A DNA stretch of 64,000 nucleotides from Lycorma delicatula (GCF_047948215.1 NC_134455.1:163972575-164036574); one strand, 5' to 3'; shown: positions 13,557-26,339, numbered from the stretch's first letter. Notes: generated by a model from the sequence alone, not told the origin. Numbers and translations are program-made.

Positions 13557-13586
13557 ACACACCATATACACACACACACACACACA
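13505..13586. repeat. (AC)n microsatellite, two arrays
   Basis: An uninterrupted (AC)25 array at 13505-13554 is followed by a 13-bp break and a second array at 13568-13586. The open frames on both strands across this region are products of the repeat. Confidence 0.97.
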
Positions 13587-13589
13587 GAG

Positions 13590-14619
13590 TATCACAGGGG
13601 CGTATGCACAAATACTTTTACGAAACGTGTGTACACGGGCATGGGTACATACATTGTGTTGTCGCGTTTCCATGACAACACATATATGTCAGTGTGTCAT
13701 TAGACAGTTAATGAAACTGTAAACTGGCTTTCACATTTTCTACCATTCAATACGACATGAATATATTGGATTTGATAGTAGTGTGGGCAATTATATATTT
13801 TCTACAATCATTCACATTATTACAGATTAATTATCTATTAATAAGTATCTCTTCAGAAATAGATTAAGGGAATGTAATTAAAACGGATGGAAATATTCTA
13901 AAGTTACTTAAAAATAACATAATAGTTTAAATTCGCAAACAAGTAACATTTATTTCCTTATTTTCACCATTACAAAATATTATTTTAAGCCATTTTATCT
14001 TTAAATAATTTAAATAATATCTTTAAATTTATCTTTTATTTATTTTATTTTTAGATTTATCTTTAAATAATATCATTTTAAAAACTTGAGTGCAAGTTAT
14101 TTTTCACTGCAAAAGTATAGTAAAACTGGAAATTAAAAAATACAAATAAGAATTTAACGTAACAAATAATTACAAGTATAATCTAATGAGATAGAAATAT
14201 ATCGATGAAGCAAGCATATTAATATTTTATTTCTTTTAATATAATTAAAATTATTCCTGAGTATCTGGTAAATTTTTGCAACATATTTACCTTTTTCGTA
14301 ACATAAAACTGCAAAAAATATTTTTCACTCTTCTGGGACTTGTAAAATTTGAATTTTACCTCCCACTTTAACAATAATGTACACCTTTCCAATACCAAAC
14401 AGATTCAAAATCGGTTTTATACTCAAAAAGTAATTTATTTTCTTATTTAAAGAAAATTTAAAATGTTATTATATTTACTATATTTCTTGCTCTAGCAGTC
14501 CGTTTCTCAAATCTCGCCACCAATGTTTGGTTTAGAAATGTGTGAAATTTCTTGATTAAATCTTTAAGCCGTGTTTTTAATACAAAACAAAAAACAAGCA
14601 GACATACCTAAATAAAACA

Positions 14620-14620
<1 letters not shown>
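13590..14620. other. AT-rich intergenic DNA, no gene seen
   Basis: A short imperfect direct repeat of ATCTTTAAAT-type sequence lies near 13997-14065. Nothing else is recognised. Confidence 0.55.

Positions 14621-14622
<2 letters not shown>

Positions 14623-14657
<35 letters not shown>
14623..14657. repeat. (TA)n microsatellite
   Basis: An uninterrupted alternating TA tract of about 35 bp. No LINE coding relic abuts it, unlike the (TA)n near 23.7 kb. Confidence 0.95.
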
Positions 14658-14660
<3 letters not shown>

Positions 14661-14845
14661 AACACGGTAGATAATACAAAACTTCAAGGAGGAATTTAAT
14701 TATAAGAAAATCATATAAACTTCATTTATAATGTCAGCAATACTTTCCGTCTGTTATATCTTATAACTAAAGGTAAGTAAATTTTTGTGGTTGAAGAAGA
14801 ACATAGATTGTTTTAATTAAAGTAACAAAAGTACTTAAATTAAAA

Positions 14846-14864
14846 ACACACACACACACACACA
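14846..14864. repeat. (AC)n microsatellite
   Basis: A short uninterrupted AC tract of about 19 bp in AT-rich DNA. Confidence 0.9.
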
Positions 14865-15642
14865 TACATGTAATCGACAAATTCTTTATTTGATTGATGG
14901 AACTGTATAACATTTATTTTAACTGCTTATACTATAAATGTCTTAACTTTGATTTCTGAATCAAAGGAAAACGATTTTTAGAAAATTTGAATTTTTCCTG
15001 ATAAGCAGTTATTATTGTAATTAATCAGTGTTCTGTAATGTATGAACAGTAGTATTTTAATATTATTCAACGTTAATTTCTTTTCTAATTGTATTACATT
15101 TGTATTTTTAATTCACCCATTCTGAATTCTAAAATAACAAATTGTAATATATAGTATTTATATCTCCATTTATGAATAAGTGCCATTTTCAGAAAATTAT
15201 AACCATAATTACATTTTTTTTTATCGAAGGTATATAAGTTTAAGGCCTACAATTATACCTGGGCTGGTGATCAATTCCTAATTTAAGATCTCTTTGTTAT
15301 TACGATCTTAGATATGAATTGTGAAAGTATTGTAACAAGAAAGATGTGATATGTGAATTAACACAATTTTTCCAAAAAAAAGGTATATATATATACATAG
15401 GAAAATTACCAGGAATTATACCCGAACTAGTCGATCTAGAATACTAACTAAGATGCAGATTCAAATCAAATTGAATTAAAAATTTAATAACCCTAAAACT
15501 AACACTTTCAGATTCTACAGCAAAATTGTTACCGTATACCCAGGATTTATTATTTTATGCACAATGTTAAGAATTTTTTAGGGAGTTTCATACTGCACAA
15601 ATTCAGTTTGGTTTTGTATCGGCCATCCCCTGTTAAGTGATA

Positions 15643-15754
<112 letters not shown>

Positions 15755-15759
15755 ATTTG

Positions 15760-17685
15760 GTGGGTCGGAACATTGCAAATAAAATGTATACCTTTAATTA
15801 ATATGACGAGACATTTTATTTTAAAATTAATATAAAACTAAAGACGGAAATTTCTTTTAATGTAATTTTTGTAATAATAGTTTTTTCTTCAAGTTGAAGA
15901 AAGCAAGTTGGTGGCTCCGTTGCACAATGAGGGCGGCGCATACTCTTATTAGTTCCACACATAAACACACATCCTATAACTCAGTTAGTTAGATAGTTAT
16001 TTATGCAGCCTACCTTCAGTGTAATGACAGTGATTGCTTCACGGTTACCAACCTGCTATAAAAACTTATTTCTTTTGCAATAATAAATGTATTTGAATTA
16101 ATACTTCAAATAACGTATTATTCAAACTTCAAACAGATGATTATATTTTTTGTTCTTTTTATTTAAATAAGTTGTTTACGTTTATAATTTTGCGTCATAG
16201 CTCAGAAAAGTACAATTATTTAAAGAAACTAACGAAAAAAGCATTCAAATAAAAATATCTTTAAAGCAGTTCCGTTTTCGTTAATTACATTATTAAAAAC
16301 TATCACTTTCTTCAGGACCGTCATAAGAATTTTTTGTCAGGTTTATTTTTTACGAATAAAATTCTATCAACAGATAATTACTGAATTTTAATTGATTGTA
16401 TAATAAAAATGGTTTCATTAAATGAAAACTAATTTAACATATTTTCTTATGTCGTCATTATGCTCTTTCTTCTCAAAACACGTGACTTATCTTTTTCATC
16501 CAAAATTATTTATTGATTTTTTAACTGTCAACGATTACAGTGCTTAATGCAGATTTTTTATCGCATAGTTTATTAATTCTGCGTAATTCTTATCCGGATG
16601 TTTTTCATAGCTAGAACATGTCACCGTGTATTTTTTGAATTCTTTACTTTAGGCGAGTCGACATTTCCCAGAAATTAAAAAAAGATACTTTAATTTTTCC
16701 CCTATATTTTCACTGGTTGTAAGCAACCTTACACGAGACAAAAGTCCTATGCTGAAAATGGTGCAAATAGAAAAACCACTCTGCAAAAATAACAAGTCTC
16801 ATACTAGATATACTACAGAAAAGTAGTTTCTACTTAAATTCTTTCTATGTATTTTCTACAAAATACGTAACTTAAAAACAAATATCGGTTAAATTGGTAA
16901 TTCGTAAGTTTGTTTCAACATATTTAATTGCAGTAACTGATTAAACTTTTTACTTTTTTTTAATAATTTTATAAATATGAATCCATTTTGCTTAAAGTCG
17001 AATCATTCATTTTTTAGAAAAATTTATCTGGTGTTTCTATTCATATGATGTTGCACTTTCGTAACATATTTATTTCACTCAAATTTTGCATAGGATAGTA
17101 AAGGAATTCCAAAAAAAATATGCATTTCTTACATATATATATATTTTTTTTAATTTTGATTTTGTAAAGAATGTTACAAACATTTTTTTTTTTTTAAATA
17201 TCATTAATAATTTTTTTATAATAATTTATATCATGCTTACTTCAACTCATTGCCCGTCTGTAATATTTAGTCAATGACACGTAGGGAAAATTTACTGAGT
17301 TTTCTCCACAAACATTAAGGTAGGTTTAATTCAGAATGAAATTTTTTTGTTCCACAACTAGTACATTTACAATCGGCTACTTAAGTGGAGTCATAAGAAA
17401 ATCTTTTGATATTAAGCACGTGATAAAAGGTTCTTAAGGAACTCCCGTAATAAGTCAGTCCATAATAGCAGTTATCAGTAAGCAGTAATCTTAAAATTCA
17501 TTAGTAAAAAAATATATCTGCCAACACTTCATAGTCCATAAAAACAAACAATTAAGAAATAAAATCCAGTAAACAAATAAATAGTCAACAAAAAAACAAA
17601 CAAATGATCAAGCGAAAAATAAATAAAGAAGTAAACAAAAATGCAGTTACTATTGCTAGATTTGGTGATAATAACTACAAATTGT
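15760..17685. other. AT-rich intergenic DNA, no gene seen
   Basis: A slightly GC-richer patch near 15900-16060 gives no recognisable frame. The open frame at 17086-17277 is a low-complexity chance frame. Confidence 0.55.
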
Positions 17686-17689
17686 CATT

Positions 17690-17925
17690 CAGTTACTCCT
17701 AAGTCAAGCACATGGAGACGTTTCAAGCTTCGGACGTCCCAACTGTTATCTTATTATCCCGTGTGAACTACGGTACCTCAGCAATTATTCTCGTTACCTT
17801 ATTTTGGAACCGTTGTATGATATCTACGTTACTATTACTTGCTGTCCCCCCACAATTCCAAGCCATAAGTCCAGATTGGTCATAGGATAACTTTGGAAAT
17901 TAGAACTGTATTTGACAACGTGAGT
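17690..17925 (-). pseudogene. Jockey-like LINE fragment, C-terminal part of reverse transcriptase ORF
   Basis: Read on the minus strand, one frame gives PIWTYGLELWG preceded by VIL and a stop. A shifted frame directly after gives SNSNVDIIQRFQNKVTRIIA. In Jockey-clade ORF2 proteins the pattern P-I-W-T-Y-G-x-x-L-W-G followed by a short gap and I-Q-R-F-Q-x-K-x-L-R lies just after the reverse transcriptase domain. The fragment has at least one frameshift and two stops and is cut at both ends. Its upstream (higher-coordinate) side runs into the perfect hairpins at 18069-18156. Confidence 0.75.
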
Positions 17926-18068
17926 TGTGAGTTTCTCCGCAGCATCCAATGCAGTTTTCTATACTTTGGGTTCAGTTGTTTTATTTTTTATCCTCCGGGA
18001 CACTTCCCGGTTAAAAAGCGATCTAAGTGAAGTCATAGATACCTCACAGTCTCTATTTGTGAGATTAA

Positions 18069-18156
18069 GTCACAATCCATGTTCACACTGTCCCAGTGTG
18101 AACATGGATTGTGACAAATTCACAATCAAATTCGCCTTGAGAAGGGGCGAATTTGA
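18069..18156. repeat. Two adjacent perfect short inverted repeats
   Basis: The first has perfect 22-bp arms at 18069-18090 and 18094-18115 with only 3 bases between them. The second has perfect 11-bp arms at 18126-18136 and 18146-18156 with a 9-base loop. Both arms are error-free although the surrounding DNA is a heavily decayed LINE relic, so they must be much younger than the element. Confidence 0.95.
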
Positions 18157-18489
18157 GGTGTTTCGACTTATCCTGATTAACTTTTATGCATTGACATGTA
18201 TGAACTTTTTTCATTATTTTTATTGTAGAATAGGTTATGAAAGTTCCGGGAAAACCTCGTAATCAATTCCGTATATTCGCAATCATACAAAATCGGAAAA
18301 AAGTATAATTTATATATATGTGTATCTGTACCTGTAAAGCAACTTGTCCTGACTGATTTCATCAACGTCCAGCAAAAACTACTGAAAGATAAAATGATGA
18401 AAATTTGTGTACATGTTCTTACGGTGTAAATATACACTAAAAATGATTTTTTTTTAAATTCTGAGTTTAACGGGCTAAAAAGAACAATG

Positions 18490-18790
18490 AGATTTACTAT
18501 TTTTTTTAATTTCTCGGTAAAAATGAAGTTATTAGCTTTATTTTTGGTGTGTGTAATCTTCATTTGAATATCCAAAAATTAAATTCTATTTTTTTTTAAA
18601 TCCCGACTAAGTGATTAGTCGGGATTTCCACTAAGGGTTAAAGTGGATACAATATGGATCTTGTATCCACTTTAACCCTTTTTGAAACCGGCTATTTTTT
18701 TTTTTTTTCTTGGTAACAAATGAAGTTGTCAGCTCGGTTTTTGGTGTGTGTAATTTTCATGTAAATATCTAAAACCCAATTTCTACAATT
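18490..18790. repeat. Diverged duplicate flanking two perfect hairpins
   Basis: A segment around 18505-18575 (with TTTGGTGTGTGTAATCTTCAT) resembles one around 18710-18775 (with TTTGGTGTGTGTAATTTTCAT), so an older repeat is present twice in the same orientation. Between them lie two perfect inverted repeats: 13-bp arms at 18598-18610 and 18615-18627 with a 4-base loop, and 20-bp arms at 18633-18652 and 18661-18680 with an 8-base loop. No coding relic was recognised. Confidence 0.85.
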
Positions 18791-19374
18791 TTTTGAAATT
18801 TGACCTTGAAAGGGGTGAAGAAATGTAAAAATTTGTAACAATGATTGGAAATTTTCCCTATTTTCAACTACATTAAACGAAATATGCACTAGTTTGGAGC
18901 TTGCAAATACTCTTCAGATAAATATTTAAAAACAATTTTCCGGTGTTTTTGAATTTCGATTTTTTAAGGAGCGCGGCAATGTACGCCACAGCGGCTCAAC
19001 TAACGCAGCCACTGTTACTGTATGTATGTGTAACGAGACTGGCTGCACCTGCCTCTAGTTACTTGACTAAAAAACATAAAACAAAATATAATTAAATAGT
19101 TTTAAAAAAAATGATAAACGAAGTACGGTCACCTCCTAGTGATATTTGTCGGGTAACGCTAAGAACCGGGCAAAATACATTTTTACCTATACGAAGTACG
19201 GGTTATAACTGGAGCCGACTGTTTTTAAACCCATATTCTTAGATTACTCAAACTTTCGTGTCCTGTACTGATCAAACTATTGTTCTGAATAAATTACATT
19301 ACGCTGATATTTTTTATAAATTGAAAAGGCTTTAATTTTTATTTATTATTATTATTCTCACAAGCATGAGTTTA

Positions 19375-19520
19375 ATGTACACGATGGGTCCAAGGGTCCG
19401 AGCCCCCTTTCTGCTCGTGAAGGGCGAATGAAGTGACACTGAGCAGCTAAATATCCCCTGACCGCAACGGGAAATGCAAGTAACCATATAGCGTCGGCGA
19501 AACCGCGACGGGGATGCTAA
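19375..19520 (+). mobile_element. Helitron-like 3' end, non-autonomous
   Basis: This block shares its layout with 41700-41829: a CCCTGA-CCGCAA stretch, then GCAAGTAACCATATAGC, a small GC-rich hairpin-like segment, and a terminal CTAA followed by T. A subterminal hairpin and a CTRR end next to T are Helitron 3'-end hallmarks. I do not see the matching 5' end here, so the copy is 5'-truncated or too diverged. The open minus-strand frame across it is not meaningful. Confidence 0.5.
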
Positions 19521-19524
19521 TGCA

Positions 19525-22415
19525 TACACGTATACCGTATACACTCACATTAATCTCATAATTTTATTATCAAAAGACATAATAATTTATCGAACCATTT
19601 CATTTCCTGTAAACCTAATACCTAATACTACATTTTAAAACCTTTTTTCCTTTGTAGATTTCACAATTTTGTTTTTTGCATGAAAGCTCTTTTGGCTTAT
19701 GAACATCCTTACTTGCTTTTTGGCTTTTTCCTTACTCGTCCCTACTTTACAAATATGCTAAATAAATGTCATAATTCTATAAATTTTGTACCATAAGTGA
19801 TCATAATCTAACTGTTAAATTTTTGTAAGATATAATAAAAAGGGATTAGTAACACTGATCCCAGTAATTTATAAATATTAACCTTAAAATAAGCCGAGTA
19901 AGTAAGTAAGTAAGCAAGTACGAATTTTATTGCTATCGTAAAACTTCTTATTAGAGTAATTTACATTAACATTTTCGAAAGACATTATTTAATATTATGA
20001 TTTCAAATTAAATAATCTATAGATCTTATTACTTAATACAAACTCAGGTTTTCAAATAAAAAAGATAAACTATATCATTTTAGGTTTCTTTTAGATTTAA
20101 CACAATTTTTCCATTTCTTCATAATTACAAAATATAAATCAGATTCGTGTAAATAATAGTCGTATCTACATTTCGACACATAAAGTGTGACTATAGGTCA
20201 GAATTTTATTACAGGGTGTGGCAAAGAATATTTCAGTGCACAGTAACACAGAGACCTGAGACACCTTCACGCATTTAAATACAACTACGTCAGTCAATAG
20301 GTAGTGAGGCCGAATGCTAAAGAATGTCAGTTCATTTAACCGCTGATTTTTTTGTGTAATGATTCATATCGACAAAAATTATAGTAGGTTACTTTAAAGA
20401 GAAAATGCATAAATTAAAAAGTTATTGGTTCCATTTTTACCAGTTTTTGTGAAATATATGTAACTTAGAATACTAAAACATTATAATTTATAATAAGAGT
20501 TTTGTATTTGAGTTACTTTTGTAGAAATATTCTACTCAAATTGACATAAAGGTTCAGATATTACATGTTTTTAGCACTTTTTCTTTACAGAAAAAAAATC
20601 TTTAGAGTTTTAAGGATTCTGTTATTTCAAATAACGATAAATGAAAATAATACTAAAATTTACAAATATGTTGTTCTTAAGAATCATTTTGAATAATTTA
20701 ACTGGAAAAATAAGTTTTAATTTTTCCGATTACCCTGCGAGTAAATCAATATTAAATGAAGATATCTGGCGAAGACATTGATTTACAATTCTGTATGGTG
20801 TATTATTTTAAGTTATTGATGTAAATTACAATAAAACCACTGTAGAATATAAACAAAGTGATCCTTTTCTCATATATATGAAACTACATGTTTCTCAACT
20901 GGATCTAAAGATGTTGTATCTTGCCATATTCTAGGGCGCTAAAACGAATGGTAATTGAGGTTTTTTTTGGATTACTAGCTGAAAGCTGATGTATGTTCAT
21001 GGTTTCTTCAGTAAAAGGATTTTAACAATGTCTTGAAAAATAAATGTTGTGATAGAAATAACATCTAAATTTGGTAAAAATGCACAAAAAGCAATCAGTA
21101 GAAATATAATAATTCACAATATATTATTGTCGCATATAATTTTTTTAAAGAGATTATCATCTGTATAATAATGTTTGTACTCGTATCTGTTTATTGAAGT
21201 GTTTGTATGTAGCATCTTAATTAAAGAAATTACATCAGGTAAAATTCTACATTCACCGTACATATTTATATTAAAGAACTATTAAAATAATTTAAAGGTA
21301 ATAACATCAAAACCTGAGTTATTAAATAGGATGTGATCTTATCGATGGTCTGATACGTATCCATTTAAATAAGTGGATTTTTGACAGAAAAAATACTGGA
21401 AATATTTGCACATGCTATGCATAGAAATTGCTTTTGTTATCTATAACACACGTGTTCTTTTTTTAATCATAAATTAGTTACTTTTCAATAACTATATCTT
21501 ACAGGTGTACACAATAAATTAGCTACTCATACTTTCTCAGATTGTGTAAGTCATATCTATTTAATTAACATTATACTTTCTACAGAGATAAAAATAAAAA
21601 ATATAATTAAATTATAGAAAAAAATAAATAATCGTAATTAAGAAAATGTATGGAAATATGGTGTATGCAACAGATGATTATATCTGGAATACACATAACC
21701 ACAAAAAATATATCAGAAAAAAAACAGACAACTGCAGTTTTAATAAAGAAAAATTATTTAAATTTTTTTTTATACTTCGCAAGAAATTGTTATAAAAGTA
21801 AAAAAAATCTTTAGAATGTAAACATTTTGTTTGGAATTCAATTTACGCAAATCTTCTTTTGTCGGTTAATTCGCCCTTTTTGTTGCTCTTTTATTTCTCT
21901 GTTTTTGATCTTCAGCAAATTATAACCTCATGTTTTTTTATCCGTTTTGCCGAAAAATTCTGTTTGTGTCCTTTAAAAATATACGGATGAATTTTCGATC
22001 ATCCTAATTATTTACAATGAAACCAAAAAAATTAGCTGTATTATCCGTCCAGCTACTTAACGCACTAATTGTGGATTAAAATATCATTCTACAAACAAAG
22101 ATTTAACAGAAAATATATTTAAAAAACTTTAAAGAAACATTTCTTCTAAAATCTACACATTTATTCTTTTATTGTACTCTGTTAATTCACTTTTTAGTGT
22201 TTATTACGCTAAAAATTGATAAAATAAAATAGTATTTCTATAGCTACAGTCAATAACGCAAATAAGATTTTTCTTCAGATTGAAAATTATTGTAAAATAT
22301 TGAATGTGGCAGTTGCTATCAACAATTGTTGTAAATGACATGACATGAGATCTCAGTTATTCCCAAAACCACTCTTAAAAATAAAAAGCAACCCATTCCA
22401 GGTTTACTATCGAGA
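19525..22415. other. AT-rich intergenic DNA, no gene seen
   Basis: Nothing beyond AT-rich sequence, a short (AAGT)n-like run near 19900-19918 and scattered homopolymers was recognised. Confidence 0.55.
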
Positions 22416-22419
22416 AAGA

Positions 22420-22680
22420 AAGTAGGAATTAGAGGATGGGAAAGTGTCCTATTACGTCACTCACACAGCCCAATTTGCTGCTGCATATAAGCATGCCACA
22501 CCCGATGAAACACTGTAATATTCAGCCTTACAAGTGATATTTCCACTCTAATCGTCACAGGGTCAGACTGTAACTAATCATTACTCTCAGAAAGAGAGAA
22601 ATTGCGATTAGTCTCCTTTTTAAGGTGCTTTAATTGCGTATCAACAGTAAGAAACAATGGGACAGACGGTGTTTAGTAAA
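22420..22680. other. GC-richer block, unclassified; possible regulatory or exon-like island
   Basis: This block stands out by composition. It has TTACGTCAC near 22454, which matches a CRE/ATF-type half palindrome, a TATA-like CATATAAGC near 22485, and balanced base use up to about 22660. No frame gives a recognisable protein. It could be an untranslated exon, a regulatory island or an old transposon piece. Nothing in the sequence decides between these. Confidence 0.25.
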
Positions 22681-22684
22681 GAAA

Positions 22685-23690
22685 TTATATTTTCCTTTCT
22701 GTAGGAAGTAAATCACTTTTAAAGCATATTCAGTTATGTTAGCTAGAAAAATTTTTTTTATGCTTTTATCTTTATCGGAGAAAAACAGCCTAGTATATTA
22801 AACGGGTGTAGGGTACCAAGATCAGTTTTTATCATGATTAAATACTGTCAGCTACGGGATGTTTGCTACGCTTATGAAAGGACTTCCATTATAGGATAGA
22901 TTTATATTCATGTCAGGATACCTGCAGTTAATTATGTAATAGTACCTTACACATAATTATTATATTAATTATATTAATATTTTTACGAAAATTCAAATAA
23001 ATAACATATTTTAAATATTGTTTTAAAGCACTTTTATAACTCCTACCATTCATAATTGTTTGTTTTGTGTTTTTTATTTAAATCTTCTTATATGTTTTAT
23101 CACTCGACCTACTCAAAGAAACTTTTTAATATCTTCCTTAGTTCATGAAAATATGTACAGGCCATTTTTTTTGTAATTAAATGAGTACAAATATTACGTA
23201 CATATAAGAGAACTATTTATATTACTTTCCTTTGTGTGCTACACCCTGGTAAAACATAAACTTCAAAAGAGCTGGAGCTTCAAGAGAAATCTATTTTAAA
23301 TAAGATATAGCTTATAAATCAATCCTGATTGAGATACAATGAAACCGCAAGTCGGGACAAAATCAACTGTATAATTCATGTTATTTTACAACAAAACTAC
23401 AAAAATAGACAAACAAAAAATTCTAAAAAATATACTAATATTAAATTCCATTCTATTTTCAAATCTTTAATACTCAGGGGGCTAGAAAATTCATTAAATA
23501 TGGGTCTACATTACTGACTTCAAGACGAGGATGTGTTTGATAGTTTCCGTGTTACTTTGAAATAACTGGACTGATTTTCATTAAACATATGTTGAACGAT
23601 TCGTTTCAGTCACGAAAATAGCAATAGTCTCAAAAAAAAAAGAAAAGACGAACAATAATCGAAATTGAAAATTATTGTAAAATAAAAATA
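22685..23690. other. AT-rich intergenic DNA, no gene seen
   Basis: Open frame 23329-23517 has no motif. The block ends at the (TA)n tail of the RTE-like element. Confidence 0.55.
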
Positions 23691-23696
23691 ATACAG

Positions 23697-23697
<1 letters not shown>

Positions 23698-23727
<30 letters not shown>
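23698..23727 (-). repeat. (TA)n tract forming the 3' tail of the RTE-like LINE
   Basis: About 30 bp of alternating TA lies 12 bp beyond the ORF2 stop of the neighbouring RTE-like relic, in the position of its 3' end. RTE-clade elements are known for short 3' untranslated regions and microsatellite-like tails instead of poly-A, so I read this as the element's own tail rather than an unrelated microsatellite. Confidence 0.7.
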
Positions 23728-23730
<3 letters not shown>

Positions 23731-23738
23731 GTCATAAT

Positions 23739-25235
23739 ATTTCAGCCGTTATCCATCGACTGCAGGGTGAAGGCCTTGTCAACACGGTTCCAACAAACAC
23801 GGTCTTGTGCGATCTTCTGCCAATTTGGTCCAAAGTACTTGGTAATAACTTCAATCCAACAAGCCTTTGTCTTATTCGCGGGCGTTTAATATCTAGTCGT
23901 ATCCATTCAAATGCTTAATTTGGTCCATCTGCCATCAGTCAGTATAATTTCGTCTGTTCTCTGATCCATTCACAGGTCTTCCTATCCCGCCTGGTAACTC
24001 CATGCATACATCGTTTCATATTTCTTTGTGCTACCCGCAACTTTTCTAATGATTGAACGGTAAATGTCCAAGTTTTGCTCCGATAGGTAAGAACTGGCAG
24101 AATGCAGTGATCGAAATTTTTTTTTAAGACAAACGGGGAGCTTATCTTGTAAACGATGTTAAATCTCCCAAATGCCTGCCACCCAAGCTTAACTCGTCGT
24201 TCAATTTCATTGATTGTATCATCTTCAGCTAACATCCGTTGACCAAAATAAATGTAAAATATTTCAGAGCCAAAAACATATCTTTGAAACTGTTTTTTAA
24301 ACTTGTTAAACATGATTTGGTTTTTTTAAGGCTCATCCTTAGACCATAGGGTTCGCCAGCCACCTGTAGTTTCTGTATGTGTCTTGTGAAAAGACACCTG
24401 CAGTTTTCTGATTCTTGTGAAAAGAGAATATAGTCTGCCAATTTTAGGTGGTTAAGGTATGCGCTGTTTATTCGTATAACTTCTTCTTCCAGCTTTCTAA
24501 ATAACTCCTCAAAGCAGGCTGAGAATAGAATGGGTAGTATCGCCTTGTTGCACACCTTTTTATTTATTTGTCTATATTTTAGGTTCGTTGATATTGATGG
24601 TAGCTTTTACTTTTTCGTATATTGATCGTAGCAAGTTTATGTAGACTGTATTTACACCCCTGGTTATGTAATACAGTTAGCCTTGCGTTGTGTATCAAAT
24701 CAAATCCCTTTTCGAAGTCAATAAAAGCCATACATTGGGGTATGGTATACCCGTTGTGTTCCTGTATGACTTGCTGAACAACCTGGATGTGATCCATTGT
24801 GCTAAAACCACTTCTGAAACCTGCCTGTTCCTTTGGTTGTAATTCTTTTAGTGTTATTAGCATTCCTTTAGCTATTTACCTTGGTGAAAACCTTGTAAAT
24901 AACCGAAAGGAGGCTTACTGAACGATAATTCTTTAGAACTTTCTGAGTTTCTTTTTTATGTAGAAGAATAACTTCAACAGTTTTCCACGCATTCGGAATG
25001 TTTTGGTTTTTGAGGAACCTTGAGTACAGTGTAGCAAGTGCTAAGTGCACGTTTTGCCACAAACTTTCAGCATATCAGGAGTAATATTATCTGATCCTGA
25101 AGCTTTTCCACTGATATTTTTCATTTTTCATTGATTTAATAGCCTGCGTTACTTCTTCTACTAAAACGTCTGGTGCTTCTTCTTCTTCTTCTACAGGGAA
25201 GTGTAAGTTTGACTGATTTTGGTCCTTGTATAAAT
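23739..25235 (-). pseudogene. RTE-like LINE, 5'-truncated ORF2 (reverse transcriptase) relic
   Basis: ORF2 of an RTE-clade retrotransposon nicks target DNA and reverse-transcribes its own RNA. From the 5' side on the minus strand the relic shows SMKNEKYQWKSF, then (shifted) SGSDNITPDMLKVCG, then NYRSVSLLSVIYKVFTK, EQAGFRSGFSTMDHIQVVQQ and MAFIDFEKGFD, which is RT motif A with its Asp. Next come LNHLKLADYILFSQ, where the catalytic F-A-D-D has become L-A-D-Y, then GLRMSLKKTK, LPVLTYRSKTWTFTVQSLE and VTRRDRK, ending in QDRVCWNRVDKAFTLQS and a stop near 23740. The endonuclease domain is absent. There are at least four frame changes and internal stops, and the catalytic Asp pair is damaged, so it is dead. 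Confidence 0.9.
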
Positions 25236-25239
25236 TAGA

Positions 25240-26330
25240 ACAATATAGTAAAGTTATTTTTAATGTTCATGTTATTTTTTATTTATCTTTTTTTTATTGT
25301 TCTGCATATGGAACAACCTTCTTGTTTTAAGCCAAAAAGTTTCTTTCTTTTATTCACCAGTTTATGTTTTACTCTGTTAATGTTGTTCCCTTCTTCCTCG
25401 AGCGTCTTTTGCACTAGTTTCATGTTAAACCGACTCATTCCTTTCTGGATGTATTTTCATATGGTCTGACAGAGTTCAACATATTTCAATCTATTAATAA
25501 AATTTCCTGAATTTCCTTATTGTCCGCCGTTTTTTCATTAGACTAATAGCTTCAACTGAAATTTTTGAATCCCGACAATGTTTGTCTGATGGTGCTACAA
25601 ACTTAGCCACATCAAGTATACTGCTGACAATTCCTTCATTGTATTTTGATATGTCTATCTATCTATATCTTCCCAATCTTGCAACACAGAGAACCGATTG
25701 GATATATATATATATATAAATGCATTTATTACATAAATATATTTATGAAATGCTGTTATAATTATTTTTTATTATACTTTAATTTGTAGTATAATGTTTC
25801 AATAATTACTGATGAGTTGAGTGAAGTGGAAGCAATGATATAAAGCCATTTGATTTATTTATAATCCTTACCAAATTATTGTACATTACAACCACAGTTA
25901 CATAAACAGCTATGTAATTTGTACATCATTTGATAAGGATTTTATAATTCTCGTAGTTTTAAAATAGTTAATGAAAAAACCATTTTTTTTAATTCGATAT
26001 TAGATTTTTTCAATAAATTTATTCATTAATTTACTAAAGATCGACTGAAATACGGAGTTAAGAGTATTTGTTGATAGTTTTAACAATACTGTTCACTTTT
26101 AAACATGGATTTTTATTTCTATCAGAATTTTGTTTAATTTTGCCGCTAAAAAATTTACTGAAAAATAAATTATTTTTACCTCGGTTCTATTGTTGACTTC
26201 AAACATCTTAAACATACTATTTCATCAAGCGTAAGAAATCTCTTTCAACTTTTGGGACTGTGATAAGAATAGATAAAAGGGATACTATTAGAATTTTCTG
26301 TAATTTTATATTTATTTTTATTTTTTGTTT
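25240..26330. other. AT-rich intergenic DNA, possible further RTE 5' remnants
   Basis: The first 260 bp may extend the RTE-like relic, but I could not read a convincing frame. A short (TA)n lies near 25700-25718. The plus-strand frame 25263-25469 is most likely a shadow or chance. Confidence 0.45.
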
Positions 26331-26339
26331 TCGATGAGT

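Noticed and set aside
13396..13722. Open frames rich in T-H and V-C repeats on both strands
   Set aside because: They are translations of the (AC)n microsatellite.
17927..18262. 111-codon plus-strand frame
   Set aside because: It spans the perfect hairpins and the antisense of a Jockey-like relic, so it is a shadow frame.
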